From contig JAUWLY010000009.1 of NCBI GenBank assembly GCA_030613445.1, positions 1-25,272 on the forward strand: a stretch of 25,272 nucleotides of DNA. Direction: 5' to 3'. Below the pieces are notes generated by a model, which had not been told where the DNA came from, did not search any database, and was given only the letters and a program-made list of their open reading frames with translations. The DNA is from Candidatus Stahliibacteriota bacterium (lineage in GTDB: Bacteria > Hydrothermota > Tepidihabitantia > SM23-42). Shown here one piece after another: positions 7,789 to 14,715 of this stretch (its first letter is position 1; each line of letters starts with the position of its first letter). Both the position numbers and the translations under genes were made by a program.

Positions 7789-8016
7789 TTACTTCTTGCG
7801 CTTCGGTTTAAAAAAATTCATCTTGATCCATCCCCAGTTCAGGTAAAGATGGACTAAAAAGAAAATAATGAGCAAGATACCATTCGGAAAATGAATTCTC
7901 CGGGAAAGTACAAAGATATCTTGACTACCGTATCTTTGGCCAATGCCAGTGATCGCTTGAATGAGTATGAGTAAAAAGAGTATCGGATTTACAATCTTCA
8001 AAAATTTGCTTTTCAC
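7789..8016 (-). CDS. Small DUF4405-like membrane protein (GTG start, likely leaderless)
   Basis: 75 aa with two membrane helices (about 8-26 and 46-64). The 'HFPNGILLIIFFLVHLYLNWGWI' region resembles DUF4405 and cytochrome b561-like proteins, where His residues on paired helices can bind haem; here His42 and His56 are candidates. The start is GTG at 8016. No Shine-Dalgarno sequence precedes it, and the -10 box ends only 8 nt upstream, so the message is probably leaderless. The C-terminus is strongly basic, consistent with a cytoplasmic tail. Together with the Cys-rich lipoprotein it may form a small membrane electron-transfer or metal-handling pair; this is inference. Confidence 0.6.
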   Translation of the reverse strand: MKSKFLKIVNPILFLLILIQAITGIGQRYGSQDIFVLSRRIHFPNGILLIIFFLVHLYLNWGWIKMNFFKPKRKK

Positions 8017-8024
8017 ACTAAAAT

Positions 8025-8051
8025 AGTATACAATATACTCTGATATGTCAA
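8025..8051 (-). promoter_or_regulatory. Promoter for the DUF4405-like/DUF2769-like pair
   Basis: TTGACA (8051-8046) and TATACT (8030-8025) are separated by 15 nt, slightly short. An alternative -10, TACTAT, would lie at 17 nt. The predicted start of transcription falls within about 2 nt of the GTG. Confidence 0.55.
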
Positions 8052-8062
8052 GGGACTGTCTG

Positions 8063-8077
8063 AAACTTAAGTATAAA
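8063..8077 (-). repeat. 15-mer TTTATACTTAAGTTT upstream of a promoter (copy 2)
   Basis: On the minus strand this copy is followed by CAGACAGTCCC and then the -35 at 8051. Copy 1 at 3975-3989 precedes the BNR promoter in the same relative orientation. Confidence 0.45.
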
Positions 8078-8109
8078 CCCGGAATTTTTCAGTCAGGATG
8101 ACAATTTAT

Positions 8110-8820
8110 TCAAAATTTCCAGTAGATCTCGATATTAAAATCAGTAGCATACCCTCCGAGTCCATTCAGTACTTCATCATAGATGCGTAAGATCCACGTA
8201 CCATTTATCTCCTCATCCACGAACAATGTTGTCGTAATCGTATCGGTTGGCTGAGTGAAATCATTATCCCACAACTGGTGTTCAGTACTACCGGGTGATT
8301 GCAAGTATACATCCACGTCATCTATCTGGTTGTGAAGAATTGTCACAAACACAGCAATACTATCAACTACAGCAGAATCAGGTGCGTCAGATATAGTGAT
8401 GTCACAAAGTGCCCATGTGCCATCAAATACTATGACTGTATCTGTGTAAGCACCATTTACCATGCCTCTGGTGGTAACTGTAACAATTATGACATCTGAT
8501 TGCCCTGAATTTCCTGAGACATCGTATGCGGTTCCATTTATTGAAAGTACAGACATATTCGCATAGTTTTCAATTGACCAATCAGTCTCATATGGTGAGG
8601 TTGAATCCGCACCAATTAGTTGATTATCTACAAAAAATTCCACATATTCAACTTCCTCGTTGTCAGTAGCGTCTGCACTAATTACACTTGTATGAACCCT
8701 GATTGTATCTTCATTTTGCGGTGACGTTATTGACATTATAGGTGCTTCATTGTCTGACGAACAATTATACACCATAAACAAACAACACAATAAGCATATA
8801 AGAGTTAAACGTAAATTCAT
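8110..8820 (-). CDS. Lipoprotein with Ig-like domain and proprotein-convertase-type P-domain
   Basis: 236 aa. AAAGGAGG lies upstream of the ATG at 8820. The N-terminus MNLRLTLICLLCCLFMVYNCSS is a lipoprotein-like leader with Cys20 as the likely lipidation site, although VYNC is a poor lipobox. Residues about 27-115 form a bacterial Ig-like domain ('APIMSITSPQNEDTIRV', 'VEFFVDNQLIG', 'AYDVSGNSG'). Residues about 130-236 fit a P-domain: 'ITISDAPDSAVVDSIAVFV', 'DDVDVYLQSPGS', 'INGTWILRIYDE'. P-domains usually follow subtilisin-type proteases; here none is attached, so it is a stand-alone surface protein. It has its own promoter. Confidence 0.75.
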   Translation of the reverse strand: MNLRLTLICLLCCLFMVYNCSSDNEAPIMSITSPQNEDTIRVHTSVISADATDNEEVEYVEFFVDNQLIGADSTSPYETDWSIENYANMSVLSINGTAYDVSGNSGQSDVIIVTVTTRGMVNGAYTDTVIVFDGTWALCDITISDAPDSAVVDSIAVFVTILHNQIDDVDVYLQSPGSTEHQLWDNDFTQPTDTITTTLFVDEEINGTWILRIYDEVLNGLGGYATDFNIEIYWKF

Positions 8821-8838
8821 CCAGCCTCCTTTGTAATA

Positions 8839-8866
8839 ATTATAAAAGCAATTCAGGTCTTGTCAA
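8839..8866 (-). promoter_or_regulatory. Sigma70-type promoter for the P-domain lipoprotein
   Basis: TTGACA (8866-8861), 16 nt, TATAAT (8844-8839). The spacer ACCTGAATT and flanks are nearly the same as in the Kelch promoter at 10190-10217, which indicates a shared origin. Confidence 0.75.
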
Positions 8867-8902
8867 GTGAATACAACGGAGCGTAAGTCCGAAGAGCGAT
8901 TG

Positions 8903-8953
8903 TTATTTGATCTCACTTACCTTCTGTGTAATAACTCCATCAACTTCTATGAA
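8903..8953 (-). pseudogene. Vestigial sorting-domain tail (17 codons)
   Basis: Between the Kelch stop and the next promoter, the minus strand reads FIEVDGVITQKVSEIK and then TAA, preceded by an in-frame TAA. It closely resembles the end of the delta-60-like protein (FIEADGEIRQKVVKVR). It is too short to be functional and looks like the 3' end of a replaced cargo gene. Confidence 0.5.
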
Positions 8954-8963
8954 TTAAATATTC

Positions 8964-10169
8964 TTAATGGATAAAATTCAGAATCCTTGTCTCTTTCACT
9001 CCCTGGTTATTGATAAGGAACAAATAGGTTCCACTTGGCAGAATAGTCCCGTTATCATCTCGACCATCCCAGACAATCTGGTTAATTGATGATGGGTGAT
9101 TGGTAAATTTACCAAATGACTTAACCAATCTTCCTGTGACATCATAGATCGTTAACTCTATATCTTCTGCTCTCTCTATTTTGCTAAAGCTGATTCTTGT
9201 TTGTTTTGAAAATGGATTTGGGCTTATATCTATTCTCATATTGCAAGCTGCTTCCTGTTCTTCAATCCCGATCGTGAGTATCCCCTCTTCATTATAGTTC
9301 AATGTTCCGCCATTAAATCCACCAATCACGTAGACCGCGGTGCCAACAAGGCCAACTGCTATCGATTGCCGAGCATACTGCATTGATGTTTCGTCTGACC
9401 AATTATTAGTGACAGGGTTATAGACCTCAACATTATTACGATAAACCGTGTAATTATACCCACCGACTGCGTAGGCCATATTTCCACATGAGAAGCCGCC
9501 AAGAACATATCGATTATAAGTCATATTTGCCTTTGATGCCCAGTTATCAGTATTAGGATCATAACACTCATTTATAGTGGTCGCTCCTGTACCAACTGAG
9601 GTCGAACCACCAAAAACGAAAATTGTATCTCTGATTACAGCACATGCTGGCCCCATCCTTGCGGTGGGCATTGATGTTTTTGTTGACCAAGAATCTAATG
9701 CTGGGTCATATTCCTCAACTGTTGCCATTACTGAAAGTATACCACCAATTACATAGATTTTATTCGCAACAACAGCGATAGCAAAGCTATACCTTGATGT
9801 TGGCATTGGGGTCTTTGAAGACCATGAATCGGTTGCTGGATCATACTCCTCGACAAGATTAGTATCAGTTTGTACACCACCTACAAAGCCACCAATAGCG
9901 TAGATCTTACCATTCACCACTGCACAACCAAGACTAGAACGGGCAGTTGGCATTGATGCTTTTGTTGACCAGGAATTACTTACGGGATCATAGACATAAT
10001 TAGTATTATGAAGAGATCCACCACCACTAGAACCGCCAATAACATAGACAGTATCATTAATCACAGCACAACCAGCCTTTGATCTAACTTGCGGTATTGG
10101 TGTTTTTGTTGTCCATGTAATTGCCTGAGTCGATACTGGAAACAACAGTATAACAATAAATAATCGCAT
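8964..10169 (-). CDS. Secreted Kelch-repeat propeller protein with sorting domain
   Basis: 401 aa. GGGAGGTAAAT precedes the ATG at 10169. A short signal peptide (MRLFIVILLFPVSTQA) is followed by six Kelch repeats (about 18-300). Each has 'W..K..MP..R', 'AV....YVIGG' and 'EYDP.T..W' elements, enough for a six-bladed propeller. The last ~90 residues are a sorting domain ('ISPNPFSKQTRISFSK', 'IYDVTGRLVKSF', 'LPSGTYLFLI', end 'ETRILNFIH'). Kelch propellers bind proteins or glycans, or in a few cases (galactose oxidase) carry a metal site; no copper-site residues are evident. Probably displayed at the surface. Own promoter, monocistronic. Confidence 0.85.
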   Translation of the reverse strand: MRLFIVILLFPVSTQAITWTTKTPIPQVRSKAGCAVINDTVYVIGGSSGGGSLHNTNYVYDPVSNSWSTKASMPTARSSLGCAVVNGKIYAIGGFVGGVQTDTNLVEEYDPATDSWSSKTPMPTSRYSFAIAVVANKIYVIGGILSVMATVEEYDPALDSWSTKTSMPTARMGPACAVIRDTIFVFGGSTSVGTGATTINECYDPNTDNWASKANMTYNRYVLGGFSCGNMAYAVGGYNYTVYRNNVEVYNPVTNNWSDETSMQYARQSIAVGLVGTAVYVIGGFNGGTLNYNEEGILTIGIEEQEAACNMRIDISPNPFSKQTRISFSKIERAEDIELTIYDVTGRLVKSFGKFTNHPSSINQIVWDGRDDNGTILPSGTYLFLINNQGVKETRILNFIH

Positions 10170-10189
10170 ATTTACCTCCCTCTATAAAT

Positions 10190-10217
10190 ATTATAGAAGT
10201 AATTCAGGTGTTGTCAA
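10190..10217 (-). promoter_or_regulatory. Sigma70-type promoter for the Kelch gene
   Basis: TTGACA (10217-10212), 16 nt, TATAAT (10195-10190). It belongs to the same duplicated block as the promoter at 8839-8866. Confidence 0.75.
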
Positions 10218-10290
10218 GTGGACACAACGCAGGGTTTTTCAACAATACATTTCGAAATGTTCCATAAGTCCATTGTGTTACCTTGTGCTG

Positions 10291-10344
10291 TTATTTGATC
10301 TTGATTACTTTCTGTTGCAATCTACGACTGCATCGTAATAAAAC
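10291..10344 (-). pseudogene. Vestigial sorting-domain tail upstream of the Kelch promoter
   Basis: The minus strand ends with LQQKVIKIK and TAA at 10291-10293, matching the TQKVSEIK remnant at 8903 in sequence and in position relative to the next promoter. No longer open frame leads into it. Confidence 0.4.
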
Positions 10345-10385
10345 TTAGCACAAAAACTAACAATGTAGCTTCCGGTTTCATTACA

Positions 10386-11963
10386 CTATCTAACCTTTAC
10401 CACCTTCTGGCGTATCTCCCCATCTGCCTCAATGAAATAAATTCCCGGTGCGGGGTTGAGGGTATGGATCTCACGACCCGTGATGTCAAAGATTTTGTAC
10501 TGTTTGGTTTCAAAAAGCGGAAAAGCACCCGTGATATGTGTTGGAAAAATTGGTTTTCTTGTGGGAACGCCCTGGCTCCCTTTCTCGTCAACACTATAAC
10601 TCGTTGTATCGAGGCTTATTACGATAAAATCAAGGGTGGAGAGCGAGTCAGTGGCTCCCCCAGCAATATAAATATTGCCATCCGATCCATAAATAAGACT
10701 ATTCGCCTTATCAACATCACCCGCACTTCCATCATAGGTATAAATCCATTTCTCCGCCCCACTCGTATCGAGACGAACAGTTAATAGATTTTCCTGCCCA
10801 ATAACGTCAATACAACTACCGCAACCATAAATATAACCATCCAAACCGTATTCAATATCTAAAGCTTCATCATTAGCGTTCCCTGTTCCATTATATAAAT
10901 AGATCCAGTTGAAATCTCCATCATCAGTCAAACTGAGTATAGTAAAATCCCGTGAAGTTACGTTATTGGTTGTATAACCAGCAGTATAGACATTGTAATC
11001 GGCTCCATAGGTAATCGCGTAGGCTTCGTCTCGCAAAACCGCACTGCCTTGGTATTCATAAACCCAACCAAATGGACCCGTATTTTGCCTGTTCATTAAC
11101 ATGTATACCGGTCGACCATTTGCCCAATATCCAACTACTCCAACTGCATAGGGTTCATTATCAAGACCATAAGCAACAGCGTTGGCATAATCAGGTGGGC
11201 TAATTGTGTTACCATCAAATAGCCCAACCCATCTTACTAAACCAGCACTGTCAAGACTCACCATTGCAAAATCCTCAAGGGTTCCCCAAAAGTATATTTG
11301 TCCAGCCGCGTAAATATTAGTATCACTGCCACAAACAATCGACCGCGCAAAATCATGCCCCGGGTGTAGCCCAGCATCATAAATATAAGTCCATCTTTCA
11401 CTGCCAGCTGTATCAAGGCTTATGATAATGAAATCTTGATACGATGAAACGCCAAAACAAGAACCAGCAACATAAATATTGCCGTCTAATCCGTAATCAA
11501 TGGATGTCGCTTCATCCGGACCATTGCCAGTTCCATTGTATCGATATACCCACCTTTCAGTCCCTGATTGAGTTAGACTTATCACAATAAAATCATTGCT
11601 ACTGGTTTCACCGATGCTTTGACCGCACGCATAAATATTTCCATCCGAACCATATAATATCTGTTTGGCAATATCATCAGTATTGCCTGGACCGTTATAA
11701 ATATATACCCATCGCTCGCTACCATCAGGCGCAAGACTGATAACTGTAAAATCTAAGCCTGTTCCATTGCCGCGGCTCTGTCCGGCAGCGTATATATTGC
11801 CATCCGTACCCTGAATGATTGCCTTTGCCTCATCATTTCCATTTACACCACCATCAAATTGATATACCCAACGTACAACCTGAGCAAATGAGATATTAAA
11901 TGCTAATAATAATGCTAAAGAGATTAAAAATGTCCGATTACATAAAGGTTTCGATTTCCTCAT
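10386..11963 (-). CDS. Secreted delta-60/SBBP-like propeller protein with short sorting tail
   Basis: 525 aa from the ATG at 11963, which directly follows GGGAGGAGAG; an in-frame ATG four codons upstream has a poorer site. A signal peptide (about 1-27, ending SFA) is followed by eight tandem repeats of about 52 residues: 'RWVY.Y.G', 'DEA..I.YG.DGNIY..G', 'DF.VISL...G'. These are typical of delta-60/SBBP beta-propeller proteins. The fifth repeat is the most diverged. The C-terminal ~55 residues are a shortened sorting domain ('YKIFDITGREIHTL', 'APGIYFIEADGE', end 'KVVKVR'). There is no catalytic motif; a surface scaffold or adhesin-like role is inferred. Own promoter. Confidence 0.85.
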   Translation of the reverse strand: MRKSKPLCNRTFLISLALLLAFNISFAQVVRWVYQFDGGVNGNDEAKAIIQGTDGNIYAAGQSRGNGTGLDFTVISLAPDGSERWVYIYNGPGNTDDIAKQILYGSDGNIYACGQSIGETSSNDFIVISLTQSGTERWVYRYNGTGNGPDEATSIDYGLDGNIYVAGSCFGVSSYQDFIIISLDTAGSERWTYIYDAGLHPGHDFARSIVCGSDTNIYAAGQIYFWGTLEDFAMVSLDSAGLVRWVGLFDGNTISPPDYANAVAYGLDNEPYAVGVVGYWANGRPVYMLMNRQNTGPFGWVYEYQGSAVLRDEAYAITYGADYNVYTAGYTTNNVTSRDFTILSLTDDGDFNWIYLYNGTGNANDEALDIEYGLDGYIYGCGSCIDVIGQENLLTVRLDTSGAEKWIYTYDGSAGDVDKANSLIYGSDGNIYIAGGATDSLSTLDFIVISLDTTSYSVDEKGSQGVPTRKPIFPTHITGAFPLFETKQYKIFDITGREIHTLNPAPGIYFIEADGEIRQKVVKVR

Positions 11964-11985
11964 CTCTCCTCCCATCCTTAACTAA

Positions 11986-12013
11986 ATTATACCATGATTA
12001 TTTGGCTTGTCAA
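11986..12013 (-). promoter_or_regulatory. Sigma70-type promoter for the delta-60-like gene
   Basis: TTGACA (12013-12008), 16 nt, TATAAT (11991-11986). The repeat R1 begins only 5 bp upstream of the -35. Confidence 0.75.
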
Positions 12014-12018
12014 TGATA

Positions 12019-12118
12019 AGTCCAACTCACCAGAATGTTATAGATCTCGAGTAAATCGAGAGGTCGTAGATCTTGAGCAAGCCGAAAGGTTATAGACAAC
12101 AAAAAGGCAGTAAGATAT
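12019..12118. repeat. Intergenic repeat R1 (homologous to R2)
   Basis: It begins AGTCCAACTCACCAG and ends AGGCAGTAAGATATT. Copy R2 at 13782-13912 has the same beginning, the same 'GAGAGGTCG.AGATCTTG' centre and the same 'GTTATAGACAACAAA' end, with about 20 extra bases in the middle. R1 fills the space between the methyltransferase stop and the -35 of the next gene. Confidence 0.7.
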
Positions 12119-12123
12119 TAAGA

Positions 12124-12882
12124 CTATCTTTGTGCTATAGCTACTATTCTTGCTCCATGCTTCATTCCTTGTTCATGCATATAACCTGGCAGAATCTGAA
12201 GGATTTCGAACCTTGCATCACAAAGCAGTGTTACTATTTGTTTTTCAGTGTAAGATCTTGTCATATGATTGACTTCATGTGTCTCAAAAGTCTTCCGACC
12301 TTTAACAGTAACATCCCCCTGTATATGTGCTATTTTCGATTCTTTATTGATTTTAACAACAAAATTAAATCCATAGACACTATTCTTCTTTTTTACATTT
12401 CTCGTTTCATGGTGATATCCATTTTTATATGTCTTCAGAAAATCAGAATAGTTTCTTACATCAAAGACGAATATTCCTTTTTTTAATAGATTATTTTTAA
12501 CATTTTTGAAAGCCATTTTTACATCATTTAAATTAAGCAAATCACCGATGCTACCCCGTGCCCAAACAATACCTATTTTCTTCTTCAATTGGAAATTCCG
12601 TATGTCTCCCTTTATAAATCTAACCTTTACATCTTCTTTTCTCGCGTTTCTTTGTGCAACTTCAAGCATTTCATCTGTAATATCGAGTCCAGTCATTCTA
12701 TATCCTCTCTTCGCAAGCTCTATTGCGAAGCGACCAGTACCGCAGCCCAAATCCAGTATTTCTTTCTTACATGTGTATCCTTTTAGAATTTCCTCCACAG
12801 AATCACAGATGCCTTTGACATCTCGAGGAACGATTGTGTCATAAAATGGAGCAATAACCTCATAATATGGCAAATTGCGCAT
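12124..12882 (-). CDS. Class I SAM-dependent methyltransferase
   Basis: 252 aa from the ATG at 12882; a TTG five codons earlier is possible. The N-terminal 'YYEVIAPFYDTIVP' cap is common in small-molecule methyltransferases. Motif I is ILDLGCGTGRFAIELAKRGY (about 42-61), followed by 'GLDITDEMLEVA' (acidic SAM-ribose contact) and 'GDIRNF'. The C-terminal half is beta-rich and ends 'GARIVAIAQR'. The substrate cannot be told; the family covers metabolites, antibiotics and lipids. It starts 19 nt after the stop of the tandem GNAT gene and is likely co-transcribed with it from 13751-13778. No strong Shine-Dalgarno sequence is seen. Confidence 0.8.
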   Translation of the reverse strand: MRNLPYYEVIAPFYDTIVPRDVKGICDSVEEILKGYTCKKEILDLGCGTGRFAIELAKRGYRMTGLDITDEMLEVAQRNARKEDVKVRFIKGDIRNFQLKKKIGIVWARGSIGDLLNLNDVKMAFKNVKNNLLKKGIFVFDVRNYSDFLKTYKNGYHHETRNVKKKNSVYGFNFVVKINKESKIAHIQGDVTVKGRKTFETHEVNHMTRSYTEKQIVTLLCDARFEILQILPGYMHEQGMKHGARIVAIAQR

Positions 12883-12901
12883 AATTATTTCCAACAAAGT
12901 A

Positions 12902-13744
12902 TCATGAACCAGTCTGTATTGTTGCGGTCATCTTATAAAGACGATAATTAAGTTTAAACCCAAGAGAATCGCAAGCATGTGCGATCTTGGGGTTGGCAAA
13001 TGTGAGTTTCAAAATCTCATATTGCTTTGACAAGAAAGGTTTAAGACTGATAAGTGCAATCGATAAATACCTCTTAGGAGAAGAAAGCTCGAATGGAAAA
13101 CATCCTGGAAAGGTGGGTACAAGCCTGCAGTATCCAACTTGCTGATTATCCGCCACGCGAAAGACTAATACATACATTTTGGGTGGATTGTGTGACTCAG
13201 AGAGATTAGACCACTGGAGAGGAAACTCAGGCCTGAGCGCCTTTGAGATTTCGGATATTGGGAGTGCGTCGAACCGGATTCCAACATCAGATTCTCGCTC
13301 TTCGATAAAATCAAAAATCGGGATGATGTATTGAAACGATTCTTCACTGATTTGAAAACCGTGTTTTTCATATAGATGTACAGCTGCAGAATTATCTTGC
13401 TGCACATAGAGAATGACAGTAGTCCGATTGACTTTACGGCAATACTTAAGCATTGCCTCCATAAGCATATTACCGATTCCTCGGTTTCTGTAATTTGTGA
13501 CGACTGCGATTCGTGCAATCCATGCAATATCAGGTGTAAGGTTGATATGGCTATATCCAATCAACTGTCTTTCGCAAAATACTGTCCAGAAGCCTGATTT
13601 AACACACCGATTGAAAGACTCGCTGCTCATCGGTTCATCCCGAAAGCATTGTTTGTCTAATTTATGGAATTCTTCGAAACATAGATTGACTGGTTGGAAT
13701 TCCAATTCAACCGGTATCTCGTTCACTCCATTTACCCTGCTCAT
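12902..13744 (-). CDS. Tandem GNAT-type acetyltransferase (leaderless)
   Basis: 280 aa from the ATG at 13744; a GTG lies one codon upstream. The first GNAT domain (about 10-145) has the acetyl-CoA loop 'VVTNYRNRGIGNMLMEAML' and the 'NSAAVHLYEKHGF' beta-bulge element. The second half (about 150-280) looks like a degenerate second GNAT fold: 'YVLVFRVADNQQVGYCRLVP' and 'IAHACDSLGFKLNYRLYKM', without the R/Q-x-x-G-x-G/A loop. Such two-domain GNATs include mycothiol-synthase-like enzymes, but the substrate is unknown. The ATG lies 6 nt after the -10 box and has no ribosome site, so translation is probably leaderless. Confidence 0.75.
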   Translation of the reverse strand: MSRVNGVNEIPVELEFQPVNLCFEEFHKLDKQCFRDEPMSSESFNRCVKSGFWTVFCERQLIGYSHINLTPDIAWIARIAVVTNYRNRGIGNMLMEAMLKYCRKVNRTTVILYVQQDNSAAVHLYEKHGFQISEESFQYIIPIFDFIEERESDVGIRFDALPISEISKALRPEFPLQWSNLSESHNPPKMYVLVFRVADNQQVGYCRLVPTFPGCFPFELSSPKRYLSIALISLKPFLSKQYEILKLTFANPKIAHACDSLGFKLNYRLYKMTATIQTGS

Positions 13745-13750
13745 CACATA

Positions 13751-13778
13751 AGTATATCAGCCATTTTCACTTCGTCAA
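13751..13778 (-). promoter_or_regulatory. Promoter giving a leaderless GNAT-methyltransferase transcript
   Basis: TTGACG (13778-13773), 16 nt, TATACT (13756-13751), then 6 nt to the ATG at 13744. The transcription start should coincide with the start codon. Confidence 0.65.
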
Positions 13779-13781
13779 GCA

Positions 13782-13912
13782 CAGTCCAACTTACCAGGAT
13801 GCGGAACGTCTCGAAGTATTGAGAGGTCGAAGATCTTGCCTGTATCGAGTTTATCGAGATGAGTACAACGAGATGTTATAGACAACAAACAGGCAGTAAG
13901 ATATTGAAACTA
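13782..13912. repeat. Intergenic repeat R2 (homologous to R1)
   Basis: Same outline as R1, with an insertion holding the words TATCGAGTTTATCGAGATG, which recur in R3. It abuts the -35 of the promoter at 13751-13778, as R1 does for its neighbour. Confidence 0.7.
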
Positions 13913-13975
13913 CCTTACAGATGATGGGGAGTGTTAAGTAATTGAATGAATCTTTTGGAAGACAAACGACACTCA

Positions 13976-14380
13976 TTATTTATCGCTAAGCTTTTTTCGT
14001 AATAACACAGCCTGTGGATAATCCCAGCCGCATTTCTTATAGAAATTTTCTGCTGATTTCCACACATCGGATACTATTAACTCGCATCCCCGTTTTCGTA
14101 GTATGTTCTCAACATATTCCAAGAGCTGCTTACCGATACCATGATGTTGCATTTTCTCAGATACAACAAGCATACCCAAGAACCCTTTGAATCCAAGATC
14201 ATGGGCAAAAATACCACCTACTATTTGACCACTAGAATCATATACAAACGCAAGGTCTTCGCTAGATACAAAAGCGCGAGCTATGGTTTCATCTGTATAA
14301 ATATCATGCCATAAACCAGGGATAGACTGTATTAGCAATTTCATATATTTCAAATCCTTTTTCTGCATTTTGCGGATCAC
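13976..14380 (-). CDS. GNAT family N-acetyltransferase
   Basis: 134 aa from a GTG at 14380, which has GAGGAGG 5 nt upstream; the longer in-frame TTG start at 14398 would place the ribosome site inside the gene. It is a single GNAT fold: N-terminal 'IRKMQKKDLKYMKLL', central 'GGIFAHDLGFKGFLGMLVVSE', acetyl-CoA loop 'MQHHGIGKQLLEYVE', and C-terminal 'SAENFYKKCGWDY'. Length and motifs are normal for a small acetyltransferase. It is a separate transcription unit with its own promoter; about 60 bp of unexplained sequence and then R2 lie downstream. The substrate is unknown. Confidence 0.8.
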   Translation of the reverse strand: MIRKMQKKDLKYMKLLIQSIPGLWHDIYTDETIARAFVSSEDLAFVYDSSGQIVGGIFAHDLGFKGFLGMLVVSEKMQHHGIGKQLLEYVENILRKRGCELIVSDVWKSAENFYKKCGWDYPQAVLLRKKLSDK

Positions 14381-14398
14381 ATTAACCTCCTCATCCAA

Positions 14399-14426
14399 AG
14401 TATAAATGAAACATAAGGGAAGTCAA
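14399..14426 (-). promoter_or_regulatory. Promoter for the small GNAT gene
   Basis: TTGACT (14426-14421), 16 nt, TATACT (14404-14399) on the minus strand. The GTG at 14380 lies 18 nt below the -10. Confidence 0.6.
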
Positions 14427-14459
14427 CTGAGATAGCATTCAAGGTCATTATAATACTCT

Positions 14460-14512
14460 ACGGGCGAGCACTGATTGAATAAGATTCAACGGCGCAGGCA
14501 TTCCGTCACTCT
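14460..14512. repeat. Split copy of a short dispersed element (ACGGrCGAGCA...GCATTCCGTCrCTCT)
   Basis: The words ACGGGCGAGCA (14460-14470) and GCATTCCGTCACTCT (14498-14512) occur fused, as one 22-bp run, at 16624-16645 ahead of the next promoter-led plus-strand gene. Here they are separated by 27 bp. Confidence 0.4.
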
Positions 14513-14643
14513 ACTTCCTGGTACAAAGGTCGGTGGTTGGAGCCGATTCTTACAACACATATCAGCACGACTACAAGATCACATTTGCGGTTGACAGTGT
14601 TCTCAACTCAGCTATAATTTATTATTGGAAGGTAGCTGAGTGA
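14479..14643 (+). other. Open fragment without start, possible gene remnant
   Basis: 54 codons are open between TGA 14476-14478 and TGA 14641-14643, with plausible secreted-protein composition (for example 'YQHDYKITFAVDS' and 'AIIYYWKVAE', reminiscent of a fibronectin III strand). There is no ATG, and the promoter of the ABC genes lies inside it. It may be the fossil end of an exported protein or chance. Confidence 0.25.
14591..14618 (+). promoter_or_regulatory. Sigma70-type promoter for the ABC exporter genes
   Basis: TTGACA (14591-14596), 16 nt, TATAAT (14613-14618). It leaves a leader of about 90 nt before the ATG at 14716. The leader holds a weak AAGTA/TACTT hairpin around 14647-14664. 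Confidence 0.75.
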
Positions 14644-14715
14644 GTAAAGTATTATTACTTCACTTCCTTATTCTAGCAATAAACTGTGTTTATGTTAACA
14701 AGATGGAAGCATATT

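Noticed and set aside
10464..10784. 106-aa plus-strand open frame
   Set aside because: It is antisense to the repeat region of the delta-60-like gene, whose eight repeats and sorting tail are clear.
12073..12486. 137-aa plus-strand open frame
   Set aside because: It lies mainly antisense to the methyltransferase at 12124-12882, which has full SAM-binding motifs. The plus-strand peptide has no domain and an odd Cys/Phe/Ile-rich composition.
12019..13912. R1 and R2 as attC sites (both begin GTCCAAC, which fits RYYYAAC)
   Set aside because: Their far ends carry GTTATAG rather than a GTTRRRY partner, and the sequence next to GTCCAAC has no complement near the other end, so the required imperfect hairpin is missing.
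14686..14715. Upstream start for the ABC ATPase
   Set aside because: The ten extra codons have no ribosome site and precede the normal N-terminal strand 'MIEVKNISKVF' of the family.
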